Part shown: piece after piece, positions 24,441 through 36,084 of the stretch
How the letters are laid out: every line of letters starts with the position of its first letter
How positions within the stretch are numbered: position 1 is the stretch's first letter
NCBI RefSeq assembly: GCF_001638985.1
Contig: NW_017265154.1
Coordinates: 620,001-684,000 of the forward strand
Direction of reading: 5' to 3'
DNA from: Phycomyces blakesleeanus NRRL 1555(-)
Lineage: Eukaryota > Mucoromycota > Mucoromycetes > Mucorales > Phycomycetaceae
DNA length: 64,000 nucleotides
Position numbers and translations under genes: made by a program
The notes under the pieces: generated by a model
What the model saw: the letters and a program-made list of their open reading frames with translations, nothing else
What the model was told of the DNA's origin: nothing
Databases searched by the model: none

Positions 24441-27359
24441 ACGTACCCACCCTTTCGAGCTTTTTGCTGTTTCAAATTCATATTCTCTTTCTCTTTATAA
24501 ACTTCCCCCACAAACATGTATCCAAGTGAACTTGTTATTATTTATCCAAAGCCCTGTATTAATATTTTATTGTTCAAGATCCTATTCCCTTCAATTATTC
24601 TTTATAAAAAAATTAATGTTTGATTTCACTTTCGATCGTCTTATCTATAGCTTTTTTGTTTCATAAAAAAATAGAGCCTCATCTTTAACCACAGATCCCA
24701 CTTTGGTAAGCCAATTTCCTGTCAAAGCAAAGGCTTATTATTATCTACTTAATAAACAATACGGCACATTATTTAGTGTAAGTTGTACAATTCAGTCAAG
24801 TCACTCTTTTTTAATAATAATAATAATAAAAAGACATTTTTACTTTGACATTTTTCTACTTCTTGTAAAGTATTAAAATGTATACATACAAATGTATATA
24901 TATAATACATGGCATCATAAGTAAATAAACTATACATAATTGTTATTAAAAGATACAGCTTGTGATTATATCTGTCAAGTTACTGCGAGGGGTTATATCA
25001 TTCTTCAAAGTCCAGCCAAATCCATCTACATTGTTTGTTTCTTTTCGGGTGTATAGAGACCCTCCACTACCTTTCCACCTCTATATTCCATTATTAACAA
25101 TATCAATATTCTTGCTGCTCTCCTTCTAAATTATATAAACACACACACATATATATATTTGGTAAAATACAAAAAATATGATTCATTTTGAGTAATTTGA
25201 ACTGATGGTACCTGAAATTGTAAGGCATAGATATTTTTCTTTAAAGAAAATAACGTTACGTTCAAAGATTTATAGAGTAATTCTTTATGTGTATATAATC
25301 TCTCTTTTGATTTTTTTCCCAAGGTTGTAGTAACATTTTTTCTTTGTTTTCACTTCTTTGTACTCCTTTATGCTTCATGTATAAAGCATGGCTGTGTATA
25401 TGTTTATCAACAATGACCGAATATTATCTAAGCCATGTTACTCAAACAAAGAAGGCTAACCCACAAGGAATAAATCAACCAAATTCAAAAAATGATGAGA
25501 GCCCAAAACTATGGGGTTATTTGTTTTGTTTTTTTTTAAAAAAAGTTCAAAAGGTATTTCAAAATCCAATTTTATAGGATATTTTACCTCACGGGTTGGT
25601 CTTTTGTTTAGTACACTCGAGAGAGCAAAATCCCAATTCTTTTCTTTAGAAACAGAGGACAAGACACCAAAAAGGCTACTACAGTGCCATGCACCGGCTA
25701 AAATATCCCCCACCCCACCCCCCTTCTCCAATCTATCAAATGTCAGCCTCGGAATGATACTTTCGCCATATATACCTTTAGACTTTGGTTCATAATTCAA
25801 TAATCTTACTTTTAGTAACAAAAATCCGGTGGAATCTTCTCTGATATTCTGTACCTGGCAAGAACTTCTCTCTTAGCAGCTATTTCACATGGCAGTGTAA
25901 TAATATGCTTAACTTTGGAAAGTGAAGCATGCCAAAAAAAATACGTATTTTTTATTCTTTTATTTATTAAACAATTCATATAGCCAATAAGTTTATTATA
26001 ATTCCAGATATAATTATACTAGTCAGTGCTTTATCCATATAATCTACAAACCAAAATTAGTGAGATTCATCTCGAAACTAGTCTAAATGTTGCTTCGATT
26101 CTTGCCCCGTGCTGTAAAGTAAGTACATTTGTTAATACCATTAATTATGCGCCTGAACTGATTGATACTCAAACCATATTGGAGTTTGTCTTGAAGCATT
26201 TGCTCTGACAAGAATACATTTCTTCTGACTTTTACAAAACCAAAACCAAAACCAAAAAAAAACCAAGACAACAACGACTTACCATAGGTCATCGCCTAAT
26301 AATTATCGAGACTCAACAAGTACCGCTGCATGAACCAAAGACAAGTTTTTTGCCAGAAAATTAGTGTCACAATTGCTGTTCCAGGGGTAAAAAAAAAGGT
26401 ACGCATTCATTATGCTTAAAATGTTTGAAAAACAAGATATGCTATGATATTGGCACAATCTGAATTATACTTTGTTGCAAATACAGATTACAGATACTAA
26501 ACAATTTCTTAAGGTACAATATCTACTTGGCAAACACGTAAGATTTTCTAAAGAAAAATTCTTCATATATTATACACCACATTCCATATTCGTATGAAAA
26601 CTGCCAGGGATATTATTTAACATAATAATTGAGTGTGCAAGCTTGATAAGTATACCAAAAGACCAAAAGGAATAAAGTAGTTAATCAAGACTAGCATGCT
26701 AAAAAGAATGAAAACACATTTCACAGTCAAATTAGATCACTCAAAGTTACAGTACTCTCTTTTAATTTCATGATACTTGAAAGGGCTGTATATATTTGAA
26801 TGTTCCCAGGTAGATCTTGGTAGAATATGATGGGACATTGCTGCAAACCCACACGTTTTCTAGTTCTAAAGATTTATATATATATACGCTGCTTCAAGTC
26901 TTAAGTCCTTATTTGGAATAAACTCGAAATTTATATTTGGGTTTCAAGATTCTGTGTAAAGAAACTGCTAGAGTTGCTTTAAGAAATACTAGTTGTTAAG
27001 TACTGAATCGTACTTTGCTTTTAATTTTTTTCTTGTTTAAAAATAAATAAACACACATAATATACTGTGCTTGCGACGATAACAAGTAAGTCTAACAATA
27101 TATCATAGTATACTCGTGCACATCCCACTTACAATTAACCTCATGCTATAACTTCTTTAAAAAAAATCTTGAGGATCATTCAATAAATTAAACACCATGG
27201 TATAGTATACATCGTTGTAATCTGAGTTCGTGTTTCTTCTATTTGATATTGATATAAACACATTCTATTATATTGATACACACACTACTACAACCACAAT
27301 TACAATTACAATCATATTGAAATTACAATTCGACACACGCACAGGTATATTCGGGTAAT
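24441..27359. other. Gene desert of about 2.9 kb
   Basis: Beyond the kinesin-3 3' UTR no open frame shows a known motif or plausible splice chain. The DNA is AT-rich with scattered microsatellites (AAT near 24815, GTA/TATA near 24880, CCAAAA near 26240). It may contain decayed mobile DNA, but I could not recognise any transposase or terminal repeat. Confidence 0.5.
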
Positions 27360-27886
27360 CTATTTCTTCAACTGGCTCATCACCTTATCCTCCCAAAGCT
27401 TCTGTGCACATCCAACATAATCGGTGTGGACAATGGTGTGAGCGGTATCTCTAACCTTCTCGTTCCAACTGTGCTTGACTACATAATATAAAATAACGAT
27501 TAAATAATCTTTTCTTCTTCTTCTTCTTCTTCTTCTTCCTTTCATTGACTCTTTCTCCTCCATTCAATTTTAAACAATTTATCCCCAAAAAAATTAAAAT
27601 TAAAATAACAATACTAATTAAATATTAGTAATTGATAATTACCGGAAGGAACAAATTTCTCGGAGACGTAACGCTGAGAGTCAGCAAGAACAGGTACAGA
27701 CTCCAAGATAGTGGTGCGCTTGGTAAAGGTTTTGGTGTTGTCCTGAGCAGTAACCTGGAGATTTTCGTTGGCTTTGGTGAGACGGTTGTGAATGTCGGAT
27801 GTGTTGTGGATCAGATCATCTCTGAATTTGTAGGTAACAGCGGCAGCGGCAACGAGACCGGCAACGATAGATACTGTTTTGGCCAT
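27360..27886 (-). CDS. Small membrane protein, MIC12/AIM5-like (MICOS subunit) candidate
   Basis: Two exons, 27886-27643 and about 27478-27360, give 120 aa. The N-terminus MAKTVSIVAGLVAAAAVTY is a single short hydrophobic segment, followed by KFRDDLIHNTSDIHNRL and an amphipathic, charged stretch. The C-terminal exon reads VKHSWNEKVRDTAHTIVH and ends in QLKK. Size, one N-terminal membrane span and the helical tail fit fungal Mic12/Aim5, a MICOS subunit at mitochondrial crista junctions. The match is by architecture and a loose sequence feel, not by a diagnostic motif, so another small mitochondrial inner-membrane protein is possible. The + strand frames here are shadows. Confidence 0.5.
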
Positions 27887-27947
27887 GGCGATAGAAACAA
27901 TAGACTAGAACAACAACAGTAACAACAAAGGAAGAAGAAGAAGAAGG

Positions 27948-27978
<31 letters not shown>

Positions 27979-28074
27979 AAGAGAAAAAAAAAGGTACACA
28001 ATAGGCCTGGGTTGGCTTTTATTGGGTGACGCAACAAACGTAAAGAGATGCGGTCTTTTGATTGTTTGTGTTGG

Positions 28075-29185
28075 TTAAAGAGCAGTCAGGCCATATGGAT
28101 CTGTGATGCGGTAAGGCCCTTCTGCTGCCCAGGTTACAAACGGTGACTGAGTAAAATTAACAGTGTATCCGTACAACATGATCCTATAGCTGCGTTCCAT
28201 CGAGAAAGTGTTGCTCTGAGGTACGGAATAATAATAGCGGGCAGTATATACATTGAGATTCTTGCCAATCGTCACAGTGTCCGACGCATTTTGTTGGTCG
28301 GTGGGTACCAGCAAGATATCAATCGTTGCAATATTCGGGAGGGTACAATACCAAGTAATTGGAAGGGCCTGTATGTATGTATAGATATGTACAGCCTGTG
28401 AGTTTATTTGTCTAAAAAAGAATCATGAAATCAAAACAAACAAACAAAAAAAGTTTGTGTCGTACCATGTCAATAAATAGACGTCCCAAAGGTAAATTAG
28501 CGAGAAGGCCAGTGCCTTCTTGTTGGGATGTCCCTGGGTCGGGTCCGGTTACAAAGAATAAGGGCCTTGATTGGGGCAGCATGGTAAAGGGACCTGCTAC
28601 CTGAGGGTGACTAATGCAGTCGAGACCATTGTCCTGTTCGAATGTGGAAGTATCACTGGCTTCCTCAGCTGTCAATCCAGTCCACGAGGGTTGTAGTACA
28701 ACATAAAGTCGTTTGTTGAAGGTAGAAGATAATTGGGAAGGAATATCCCACAAATAGACCCCACTCAAGGGATCTACTCCAGACGCTATCTGGCCTGTCT
28801 GGTTGGTCTGGTTGTCGACCCACCACAGATCGATGCTCATGTCCACCGCCCGGTTCAACTCGGTACGAAACTTTTGAATGCCATCATTGTCATACAGCCA
28901 TCGAATGGCCATACTAGTCGAACCTTGGTAAACACCTCCAACGGCGGGTGAGGTCAACATTGTGCATACATGCGTAGATTCAAACAGCTGCATGCTATTT
29001 CCTGTCATCGTCCAAGAAAGGGGTATACTCCAATCTTGCGTTGTGGTGTTTTGCGCGGTCGTATCTAATGTTGAATTTGCACTGACTGATGTCGGTGCAT
29101 CTTGTATTGGTTGAACTACTGAACCACCGCCACGGACACCATGGAAAGAGATTGACAACAAAAGGATGGCAATCAATGGCCACAT
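28075..29185 (-). CDS. Secreted or membrane-anchored protein, function unknown
   Basis: Start at the ATG whose complement is 29183-29185 gives a signal peptide MWPLIAILLLSISFHGVRG followed by a Ser/Thr/Asn-rich linker. The first exon runs to about 28467 (LGRLFIDM|gtacga), and the second starts ALPITWYCTLPN after a TACAG acceptor near 28371 and ends at TAA 28075. The body has alternating strand-like segments, including VGGVYQGSTSMAIRWLYDN, DLWWVDNQTNQTG and PYRITDPYG, several N-x-S/T sites and few cysteines, suggesting repeated beta-sandwich domains. No GPI or transmembrane tail is visible at the C-terminus. An in-frame upstream start would place 38 extra residues before the signal peptide and is less likely. 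No family recognised. Confidence 0.65.
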
Positions 29186-29436
29186 TAACAAAGAAGTTGA
29201 GGTCAATATTTTCTTGCTTGGGGTTAGAGCGGAGTCTCTCGCGCGAGGCGTCTTCCATACCACACACAGACACAGACACACATAGAGATTAATGTACACA
29301 CATTAGTGCAAGATCAAACTGAAATATTTATTTGTAATTAATCTGAATGATTATCGTCTTTTTCATTTATTTCCTTTAAAAGAAAAACAAGTAAAACTTT
29401 CTTTTACTTCTTCATTTTCATTTCTTCATTTCTATA

Positions 29437-29825
29437 ATGCAAATTCGTATTTTTCTTGGTAGTCTGGCTAGTTTTACCTGGATAAGTATGGTTTTTGGAG
29501 GTGAGGAACAGGAACGGGAAGATCGCTCAATATACAAGGGCTTATACTTGACTCATGTGGTTTAACTCATACGGTTTGACCCACATATATTTATATATTT
29601 ATATATTTAATTCTTTGTGGTTTGTAAGCCCCGGTTAGCCAAAGAAATGCCGAACGTAGCACTCCAGATACCCATGCAACGCCCGTTCTACACATAAGCC
29701 CCAGTGATTTATTAGCGTTTCAGAACTCCCGTGGAATATCAGTTGAATACCAACTACCCGAAAGCGGACTTCTGGACAGAGAAGAGGAAGAAGAAGAAGT
29801 GGATGATGGAGAGGAAGATATTTAA
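29437..29825 (+). CDS. Small secreted acidic protein, function unknown
   Basis: Two exons, 29437-29500 and 29629-29825 (donor GTGAGG, acceptor GTAAG), give 86 aa. The first exon is almost exactly a signal peptide (MQIRIFLGSLASFTWISMVF), with the intron at its end, a common arrangement in secreted proteins. The mature part has Ser/Pro/Thr-rich sequence, HISPSDLLAFQNSRGISVEY, and ends in a strongly acidic tail (REEEEEEVDDGEEDI) with no cysteines. It is divergent from the secreted-protein gene at 28075-29185, the starts being about 250 bp apart, so they may share a promoter region. A minus-strand open frame across it is a shadow. Expression evidence would be needed to be certain. Confidence 0.5.
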
Positions 29826-30104
29826 ATGAAATTGCTTTGTTTTTTTTAAAAATTTTATTTATATAAAAAAAATCTACTAGTCTACCAGCCAAAAGAAAGA
29901 AAGAAAAAGGAATAATATATATGCGTAGAATAGGTCCACTGAGTGGACGTTCTAAAACAGAATGGGAGTCATACATATGAAAGGAAAAGAAAAAGAGGAT
30001 ATGAAGTAATGGAGTTGGGAATTGGGGTTGGAGTTGGGAGTGGAGGAGAGTTTGGAGGAGGGGAGGGGAATTTTTCTTGAAAGTGTAATGAAAATACGGA
30101 GTGC

Positions 30105-32348
30105 TTAATGAAGGACGCAGAATCTGTCAAAGTAGGCCTGTGCTAATTTACCCAAGGCTTCACCAGAAGTACCTCTGAGAAGGGTACCAATGTATCCGTC
30201 TGGACGTACAATAGATACTATAATATCATCCGAGTTCTCTGCCTGGAGTTCGGTCTTTTGGTGGTAACCAGTGTGGCATTGGGCGCGGTTGAGTTTATCT
30301 AGCATAATTAATTCGGGTTGAATACCCAGATCATAGGCAGCCACCGTGTCGGCTGTGCTGGTAGTTACGACCATAAGACGTGTCGTAAGACTGGTCTGGT
30401 GGTTGTTGTGCCATGCCAAGAATGGCTTGATCTCTTCAGAGGTCTTCTTGAGATCATTTGCAAGAACCAAGATTGTGAACGACAGCCAGTCGGGAGTTGA
30501 TTCTGTGTGGGCTTCGAACAGACGTACTTTGCGGCCAGAGGAGAACTGGACGACTTTGTAATGAGGTGCACGCATACCGGCCTGCATCACATACCGCGTA
30601 TTTTCACAATCCGAATTCCACACCAGGGGATCAGTGTTGACCAAGTTAGTGTATTGGATACCAAATCCTGTGGTAAATGATCTGTTCTCCTGTACGGCCA
30701 TGCAATAGTCCTCTGACTTGTGTCCAGCTGCTGCCTTTGCTGCAGTCTTGTCAATCGACAGAACTTTGGAAGCAATTGGGTGGCGTTCGGCAGTGTATGT
30801 AGACAACACTTCAGGTTTAATTTGCCCACGCTCTACCAGACACAACTTCCAAATCTAAAATAGCAATAGTAATAAAAGACAAGATTTAGTTTTCATGTGT
30901 ACCTTTTCTCTTTACGTTTTTCTTTATTAAGACTAATTTGACTTACCAAGTTGAATACATCACCAAAGCCGGTGTTGACACCCTGACCCAGGGTCGGGCT
31001 CTGTGAGTGGGCCGCATCTCCACACAAGAATACTCTGTTGTCGTGAGAGTCCATGGTTGCTGCCTGGCGCTGTCCGACTACATACACAGTCCAGTAAAGT
31101 ATACCAAGGAATTCGATACGATGAGGTAAAAGGGCACGCTTGGCTTCGCGCTGGATGTCTTCAAGTTGGATCTTGTTGCGGTTGTGCTGCTCTTTACGCA
31201 AATCATGCTCGTTCTCGTTAAAGTGTACAAAGATTCGGGTGAGACCGTTTTCACGTGGGAACAAACTGATGGTCTTTGCGTGGTCACTCTGAAGAATACT
31301 AAGGGAGCACAAACACTGAATGAGAAGAAAGGTTCATTTTTTTGTTTTTGTTTTTGTTTTTGTTTTTGGCTTTGGTTTGTTTACCAGACTAGGGATGTAT
31401 GTTCCCTATCCCATATCCACTTACCAAACATCACGGCGACCAGTAAAGTTGGTTCTGACCAGGGCATCCAATACACCTGCATGGGTCTCGGTTGTTTCAC
31501 CTTCGTTGGCGATACCCAACTGTTGACGAATATCACTGTGTGCACCATCACAACCCAACAAATACTTGCATTCGATCTCCTCGGTTGAAGTTTCACCCTG
31601 CATGTTCATCACTGTAGCCTTGATTGGATAGATGCTGTCTGGACACTTTTCCATCTTCACTACAGTAGAGGGACGCTCGACTTGAACATCGTTGAGCGAT
31701 AGGATGCTCTGAAGGCTGGATTCTGTGATGTGCTGACCAACACATAGCAAGTATCTGTTGTAATTCATCACCACAATTCCTTTTTTATCAGCTTCTTCTC
31801 CTTTGTAGTCATTCTCCTCCTCTTTCTCCTCCTCTTTCTCTTTCTCTTTATCCTTGTCCGTGGAGTTTAACTTACTGATGCTTAGATTCGACCTGGTCAG
31901 GAACAAAAGGCATAGTAGACTGAATGGTTCCATTCATGTAGGTTGCCATCTTCTCAACCTTGACGCCTGTCTTTAACAGCTCATCGGCCAGTCCTGCTCT
32001 CTCCAACAACTCAAGAGTTCTACCGTGAATCCAGTCACCTCTTCCCCAGTGATTTGGCTCGGCCTCGATATCTTTTTTGTTGTGATTATGGTTGTGGTTG
32101 TGGTTGTGGTTGTGGTTGTTGTTATTTATGTTATATCGTTCAATGTTTTTAGTTTTCTTGATTTTTCTCGGTTTAATTTAAATGTTTTTAAGTATGTTAT
32201 ATCTCAAAGCCGTTGACTAACCAAGAATACGGACAGTAAATCCTGCTTGGACGATGAGATTTGCTGACAGGAGACCTACTGGTCCTCCACCTACGATAAG
32301 GAAGTCGACTTTGTTTGGGAGGGGGGTTGGCTTGTCTGTGATGGTCAT
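30105..32348 (-). CDS. FAD-dependent monooxygenase, phenol 2-monooxygenase family
   Basis: Flavoprotein aromatic hydroxylase that uses NAD(P)H and O2 to hydroxylate a phenolic or related substrate. The start MTITDKPTPLPNKVDFLIVG leads into the Rossmann GGGPVGL FAD-binding motif. Later exons hold the WGRGDWIHGRTLELL segment, the DG motif (YLLGCDGAHSDIRQQLG) and the GD motif (RVFLCGDAAHSQSPTLGQGV). The C-terminal exon from 30845 carries the thioredoxin-like domain of phenol hydroxylases, with MRAPHY and IVRPDGYIGTLL, and ends at 30105. About five short introns interrupt the front half; exon 1 is about 32220-32348. The region 31789-31880 with GAG-rich sequence is intron, not a coding Glu run. 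The substrate cannot be told from sequence; no pathway partners lie nearby. Confidence 0.88.
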
Positions 32349-33154
32349 TATTAAAGACTAAAAAGAGGAAGAGTCTAAGCTAGAGAGATGTGCTGGTGTA
32401 ATTTTTTCTGTTTAGATTTATTTTATATGAGAACTTGTGCTACAATTAAGCTTTCTATTTTTTGGGGGGGTTCAATGATGGGCTCACTTCGGGACTTGTA
32501 ATGGCAAAACTTCACTGTAATATATACATAAAATCTAGTATTCTCTGACATGGAAATATCTAAAAAAAAATCAGGCAATTTTGTGTATATTTGATATTTT
32601 GCTTTATTAACTTGCAGTGAAAGGATTAAGAAATATTAAGCAGAAATATAAAACAAGAAAGAAAAACAAAGCAGCAAAGGAACCAGAATCCTGCTTCAAT
32701 GCTGATACAAAAGTAAAGTAAAGTAATGTAAAAAAAATAAATTAATCTTGATGTCATTAATAGTATAAATGAAAAAGGAAAGATGTAATTTTGTGGGATG
32801 ATTTTTTTTTCATATATATTTTTTAATATGATTCATTTTGGATTTTTCAATATAAAATTAAGAAACACGCATATACACACACATACACACACACACACAT
32901 ACACACAGGGCTGTGCTTGTTCTGTGCAGATATTTGCGCTTTTTTTTGGGGGGTAGGATAAAACAAGAAATGGAGTAGAATAAGGTAGAATAGAATAGAG
33001 TAAAATAAGGTAAAATAAGGTAAACTAAAGTAAGATAAGGTAGGGTAAGGTAGGGAGAGGGAGAGGGGAGAGGGGAGAGGGAGGAGGAGTTTATTGGTGT
33101 ATGTATATGTATTTGTATTTGTACATACATATATACATGTGTTTGTATATATAT
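32349..33154. other. Intergenic, repeat-rich
   Basis: Nothing coding supported. Contains AT-rich DNA, a CA/TG run near 32870-32905, and degenerate GGTAAAATAA/TAAGGTAGGG and GAGAGGGA tandem units (32950-33090). It lies between the start of the monooxygenase gene and the end of the acidic orphan gene. Confidence 0.5.
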
Positions 33155-34840
33155 TTAAGCGTTGACCATGGTAGAGGGAGTAGAGGGAAGATAATAATAG
33201 TCTGTAGGGGACAGTAAAAGACAACCACCAATATGACCGAGCATAGACTCAGTGCTTATGAACAGTGATCGCCACAGGCCAAAAACATGCCTGACAAAGC
33301 GGCCGAGTTGGGAAGTAGAGGTGTCCTTGTGGCGGCCTTCTTCTTCCAGCGCGTGACCTTCCGCAAATGACTCGGCAAGTTCAAGTGCAAGTGAAGCTGT
33401 CTCCACGAAACTGTCTGACGCACCCAAGATTCGGACCGCGACGTGTTCACGCAGATTTAGCCAACGGCCTGTCCATCCGGATACGACCGGTGCAATACTA
33501 GAGCGAGTCATAGTGCCATACTCGGCCCTCTCCGGACCTTCCTCGGCTGCTGTCATATCTATCAATGACTGGTATGCCTCTGAAGGTTTCTCGGGGTGGA
33601 TAATTCCCCGGCTCGGCTCTATCCTTGTTCGAGACACTTCAATGTCCTTGTCTTTTCCTTTTTCGCGCCCAAGTATTATTCCTTGTCCGTCTGATCGATG
33701 GCTGGCCACAACAGCACTTGCAACAGCCCCTTGAGTATCCATGGTAGCAGAAGCATGTCTTTGTTCAGCTGATCTGTACCAATCTACCAAAGCAGGAGAC
33801 ATGGAAATACCCTTTCGGGGTTCTTCTTCCTCTTCCTCTTCAGGTCTTTCATCCTCTTCTTCTTCTTCTTCTTCCTCCTCCTCCTCTTCATCATCATCTT
33901 CTTCCTCTTCCTCTTCTTCTTCGTATTCTTCAATTGTTGCTAATCTGCCATCATAACCAGTGTCTTCAAGATATGGTGGTGATGGTAGTCGTTCGTTGTA
34001 ATAAGAAGACTGCAACGGATACATTTGATTTGTTTGTTCTTGTTGACCAACTGGTTCAGGATCAGTGTTAACAACATGAAGTGCCATACGATGTGTTTGT
34101 CGCCCATGAGCCATCCACGCATTTTCATCCATAACAAGCTGTTCAGGTTCCACACCCATTAAGCCACTCGACATAATTCTTTCGTCAGTGCTGTCAAGAG
34201 CTTGATCGATTCCGCCGTTTGCGTACATTTCACCTTCTTCATCATCCCACTCGCTCTGGCCTTGATCAAAGCTGTGCTGTTGTGGTGGCGGTGGTGTGAA
34301 CATAAAATCATCTCCGGTCAAGAAGACAGTTGGTCTAACTACCGGCATGCCTAATAATATCTGCTGTGATTTGCTAAACATACTTTGGAGTAACCAGTTC
34401 TCAAGAAAGCCGTACGGTGATCGTCGGCGGTACTCTGGGTAGTGTTGTCGAGCGATCTTGTGGCAGGTAGCGTCAAAAGTACGACTGGCAAGGTCGTATG
34501 TGGCGTCTACCAAAGTGTGGCTATATTCATCGTCTAAGAAATCATCAATGGGCTGGTCGTCTGGTCGATTGAACTCATACTCCTGGTGAGGTAAGAGAGG
34601 AATGTGAAGATCTGATCGAGGAGGTTCACTCCCAGAAAGAAAATAAAATTCGTCTTCTTCCTGCTGCTGCTCTCTACGGCTACCTATAGCTTCGAGGTCC
34701 TGTTCAAGACTCCGGACGAGTTCATCCGAAGAAGTGGGTGGTGAAGATGGTCGGTTGAATCCGACATGTCGAGGATCCGCCAGAGACAATTCAGGCACCA
34801 TTTGTTCTGGGTCGGGTACAGGAGTCGCGGCATGCAGCAT
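33155..34840 (-). CDS. Acidic protein of unknown function, single exon, 561 aa
   Basis: One uninterrupted frame of 561 codons from ATG (complement of 34838-34840) to a stop at 33155, remarkable in a window where most genes have several introns. Residues ~95-165 form the best-conserved-looking part: SHTLVDATYDLASRTFDATC, then a Tyr/Arg-rich segment and PYGFLENWLLQSMFSKSQQI. Residues ~305-345 are an almost pure Glu/Asp run encoded by GAA/GAG repeats. The C-terminal part has helices ASLALELAESFAEGHALEEE and RFVRHVFGLWRSLFISTESM and ends LLLSPTDYYYLPSTPS. No signal peptide. No family recognised; might be a Mucoromycota-specific nuclear or membrane-associated protein. Confidence 0.7.
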   Translation of the reverse strand: MLHAATPVPDPEQMVPELSLADPRHVGFNRPSSPPTSSDELVRSLEQDLEAIGSRREQQQEEDEFYFLSGSEPPRSDLHIPLLPHQEYEFNRPDDQPIDDFLDDEYSHTLVDATYDLASRTFDATCHKIARQHYPEYRRRSPYGFLENWLLQSMFSKSQQILLGMPVVRPTVFLTGDDFMFTPPPPQQHSFDQGQSEWDDEEGEMYANGGIDQALDSTDERIMSSGLMGVEPEQLVMDENAWMAHGRQTHRMALHVVNTDPEPVGQQEQTNQMYPLQSSYYNERLPSPPYLEDTGYDGRLATIEEYEEEEEEEEDDDEEEEEEEEEEEEDERPEEEEEEEPRKGISMSPALVDWYRSAEQRHASATMDTQGAVASAVVASHRSDGQGIILGREKGKDKDIEVSRTRIEPSRGIIHPEKPSEAYQSLIDMTAAEEGPERAEYGTMTRSSIAPVVSGWTGRWLNLREHVAVRILGASDSFVETASLALELAESFAEGHALEEEGRHKDTSTSQLGRFVRHVFGLWRSLFISTESMLGHIGGCLLLSPTDYYYLPSTPSTMVNA

Positions 34841-36084
34841 GGCGTGTAGTTCAATGCCAGGGGGGAAAGAGAAATAAAGAAAAAGCGGAACTCAACAGAA
34901 GAAGGTGTGTGTATTAGTTGCTTCGAGAGGGAAAGATAAAATAAAAAATAAAATAAAATAAAATACAAAGAAAGCCTCGGGTGATCAAAACGTGGACATG
35001 TACACAATCAAAGAGGATAAACAAAAAAAAAGCAAAAAAAAAAAAAAAACCAGAAATGTGTGTTTTTTTGACAAATATTTACGCCATCTTAAATATCAGA
35101 CTTACGTTTAAAGCATAATATACGATTTGTGTACTAAGTTTCTATGTTCACTGACTATGACAATCCAATGAAAACAATTGATCCAAGTATATTTATGCTG
35201 AGAGGATTTTTTTACGCAATAACCAGGTAAAGGCTACATGTGTACAATTATAATAAATTGATTGGCATTTGTAATATTGAATCAAATTAATTTTAAAGAA
35301 ATATCTTTTTTTTTATTGATTGTATTATCACCCGTCATATATATGTATAAATATATGCACATCTATATATATATATCGAATGATATTGTAATATGTATTT
35401 CTGTTATAACCTTTTATGAATTTTTGATCAAATGTATTTTACAAGGATACAAGGTAGTGTATTATATACGCACGGTTGTGTGTATATTTGTATGCGTGTA
35501 CTTTTTTCTTTAAAAGAAAATGGGCATTTCTGTTAAACGCAAATTATATTTAAAAATGCGCAATTAATTATTATTATTATTATTTAAAAAAAAAGGAATA
35601 TTGATGCAAAAATGAAGCATATTTAAATATTTTGCACACTACACGGCTCTTTAACACGTATCTCACTTTTGCTGAGGAAGATAGCGTAAAGAGTTGGTCA
35701 ATATGTAGCGGCCTTATTAGTTCCCACCCATTCTCTCGGTCAATCTCTACTCTTTCTCTTTTCGTTTTCGCTGAACTCCAGCATGGTTTCCTATCTGCCC
35801 CCATTGTTTCCTGTTTGACTTTATCTCCATTTCCTCCCTAGTAAAACCAAGAATCATTCAGGTCTATTCTATATCTTATAGAAATATGGCTACTGGGTGT
35901 GTTTTTATTGGTTCTCGCCTTCTCTTACTTTAGAAAATATAAAATTGTCGAAAACATCATATAACAAATAAAATCCAAAACAAAAGCCACGACTTCCTCT
36001 TTTGTTTCAGAGCAATAGAAAGCACAGCAACCATCTTGGTCACAAAGCTCCCTAAAAACATATATATATATATATATATATATT
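34841..36084. other. Intergenic; no gene seen
   Basis: Promoter side of the acidic orphan gene on the left, with TAAAA units near 34935-34965 and an A17 run near 35033-35049. The rest is AT-rich, with a dinucleotide TA run at 36059-36083 directly before the broken gene. A more balanced-composition block at 35640-35845 could be a decayed exon of that gene, but no frame matched anything. Confidence 0.45.

Noticed and set aside
29635..29976. Minus-strand 113-codon open frame.
   Set aside because: It is antisense to the second exon of the small secreted protein and its 3' flank, with no motif.
31789..31880. Lys/Glu-rich open stretch within the FAD monooxygenase gene.
   Set aside because: It lies in a different frame from the upstream exon and is bounded by a good donor (GTAAGT) and acceptor (CAACAG) that rebuild the family sequence; it is an intron.
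33741..33956. Plus-strand frame with a long serine run.
   Set aside because: It is the antisense shadow of the Glu/Asp tract in the minus-strand acidic protein.
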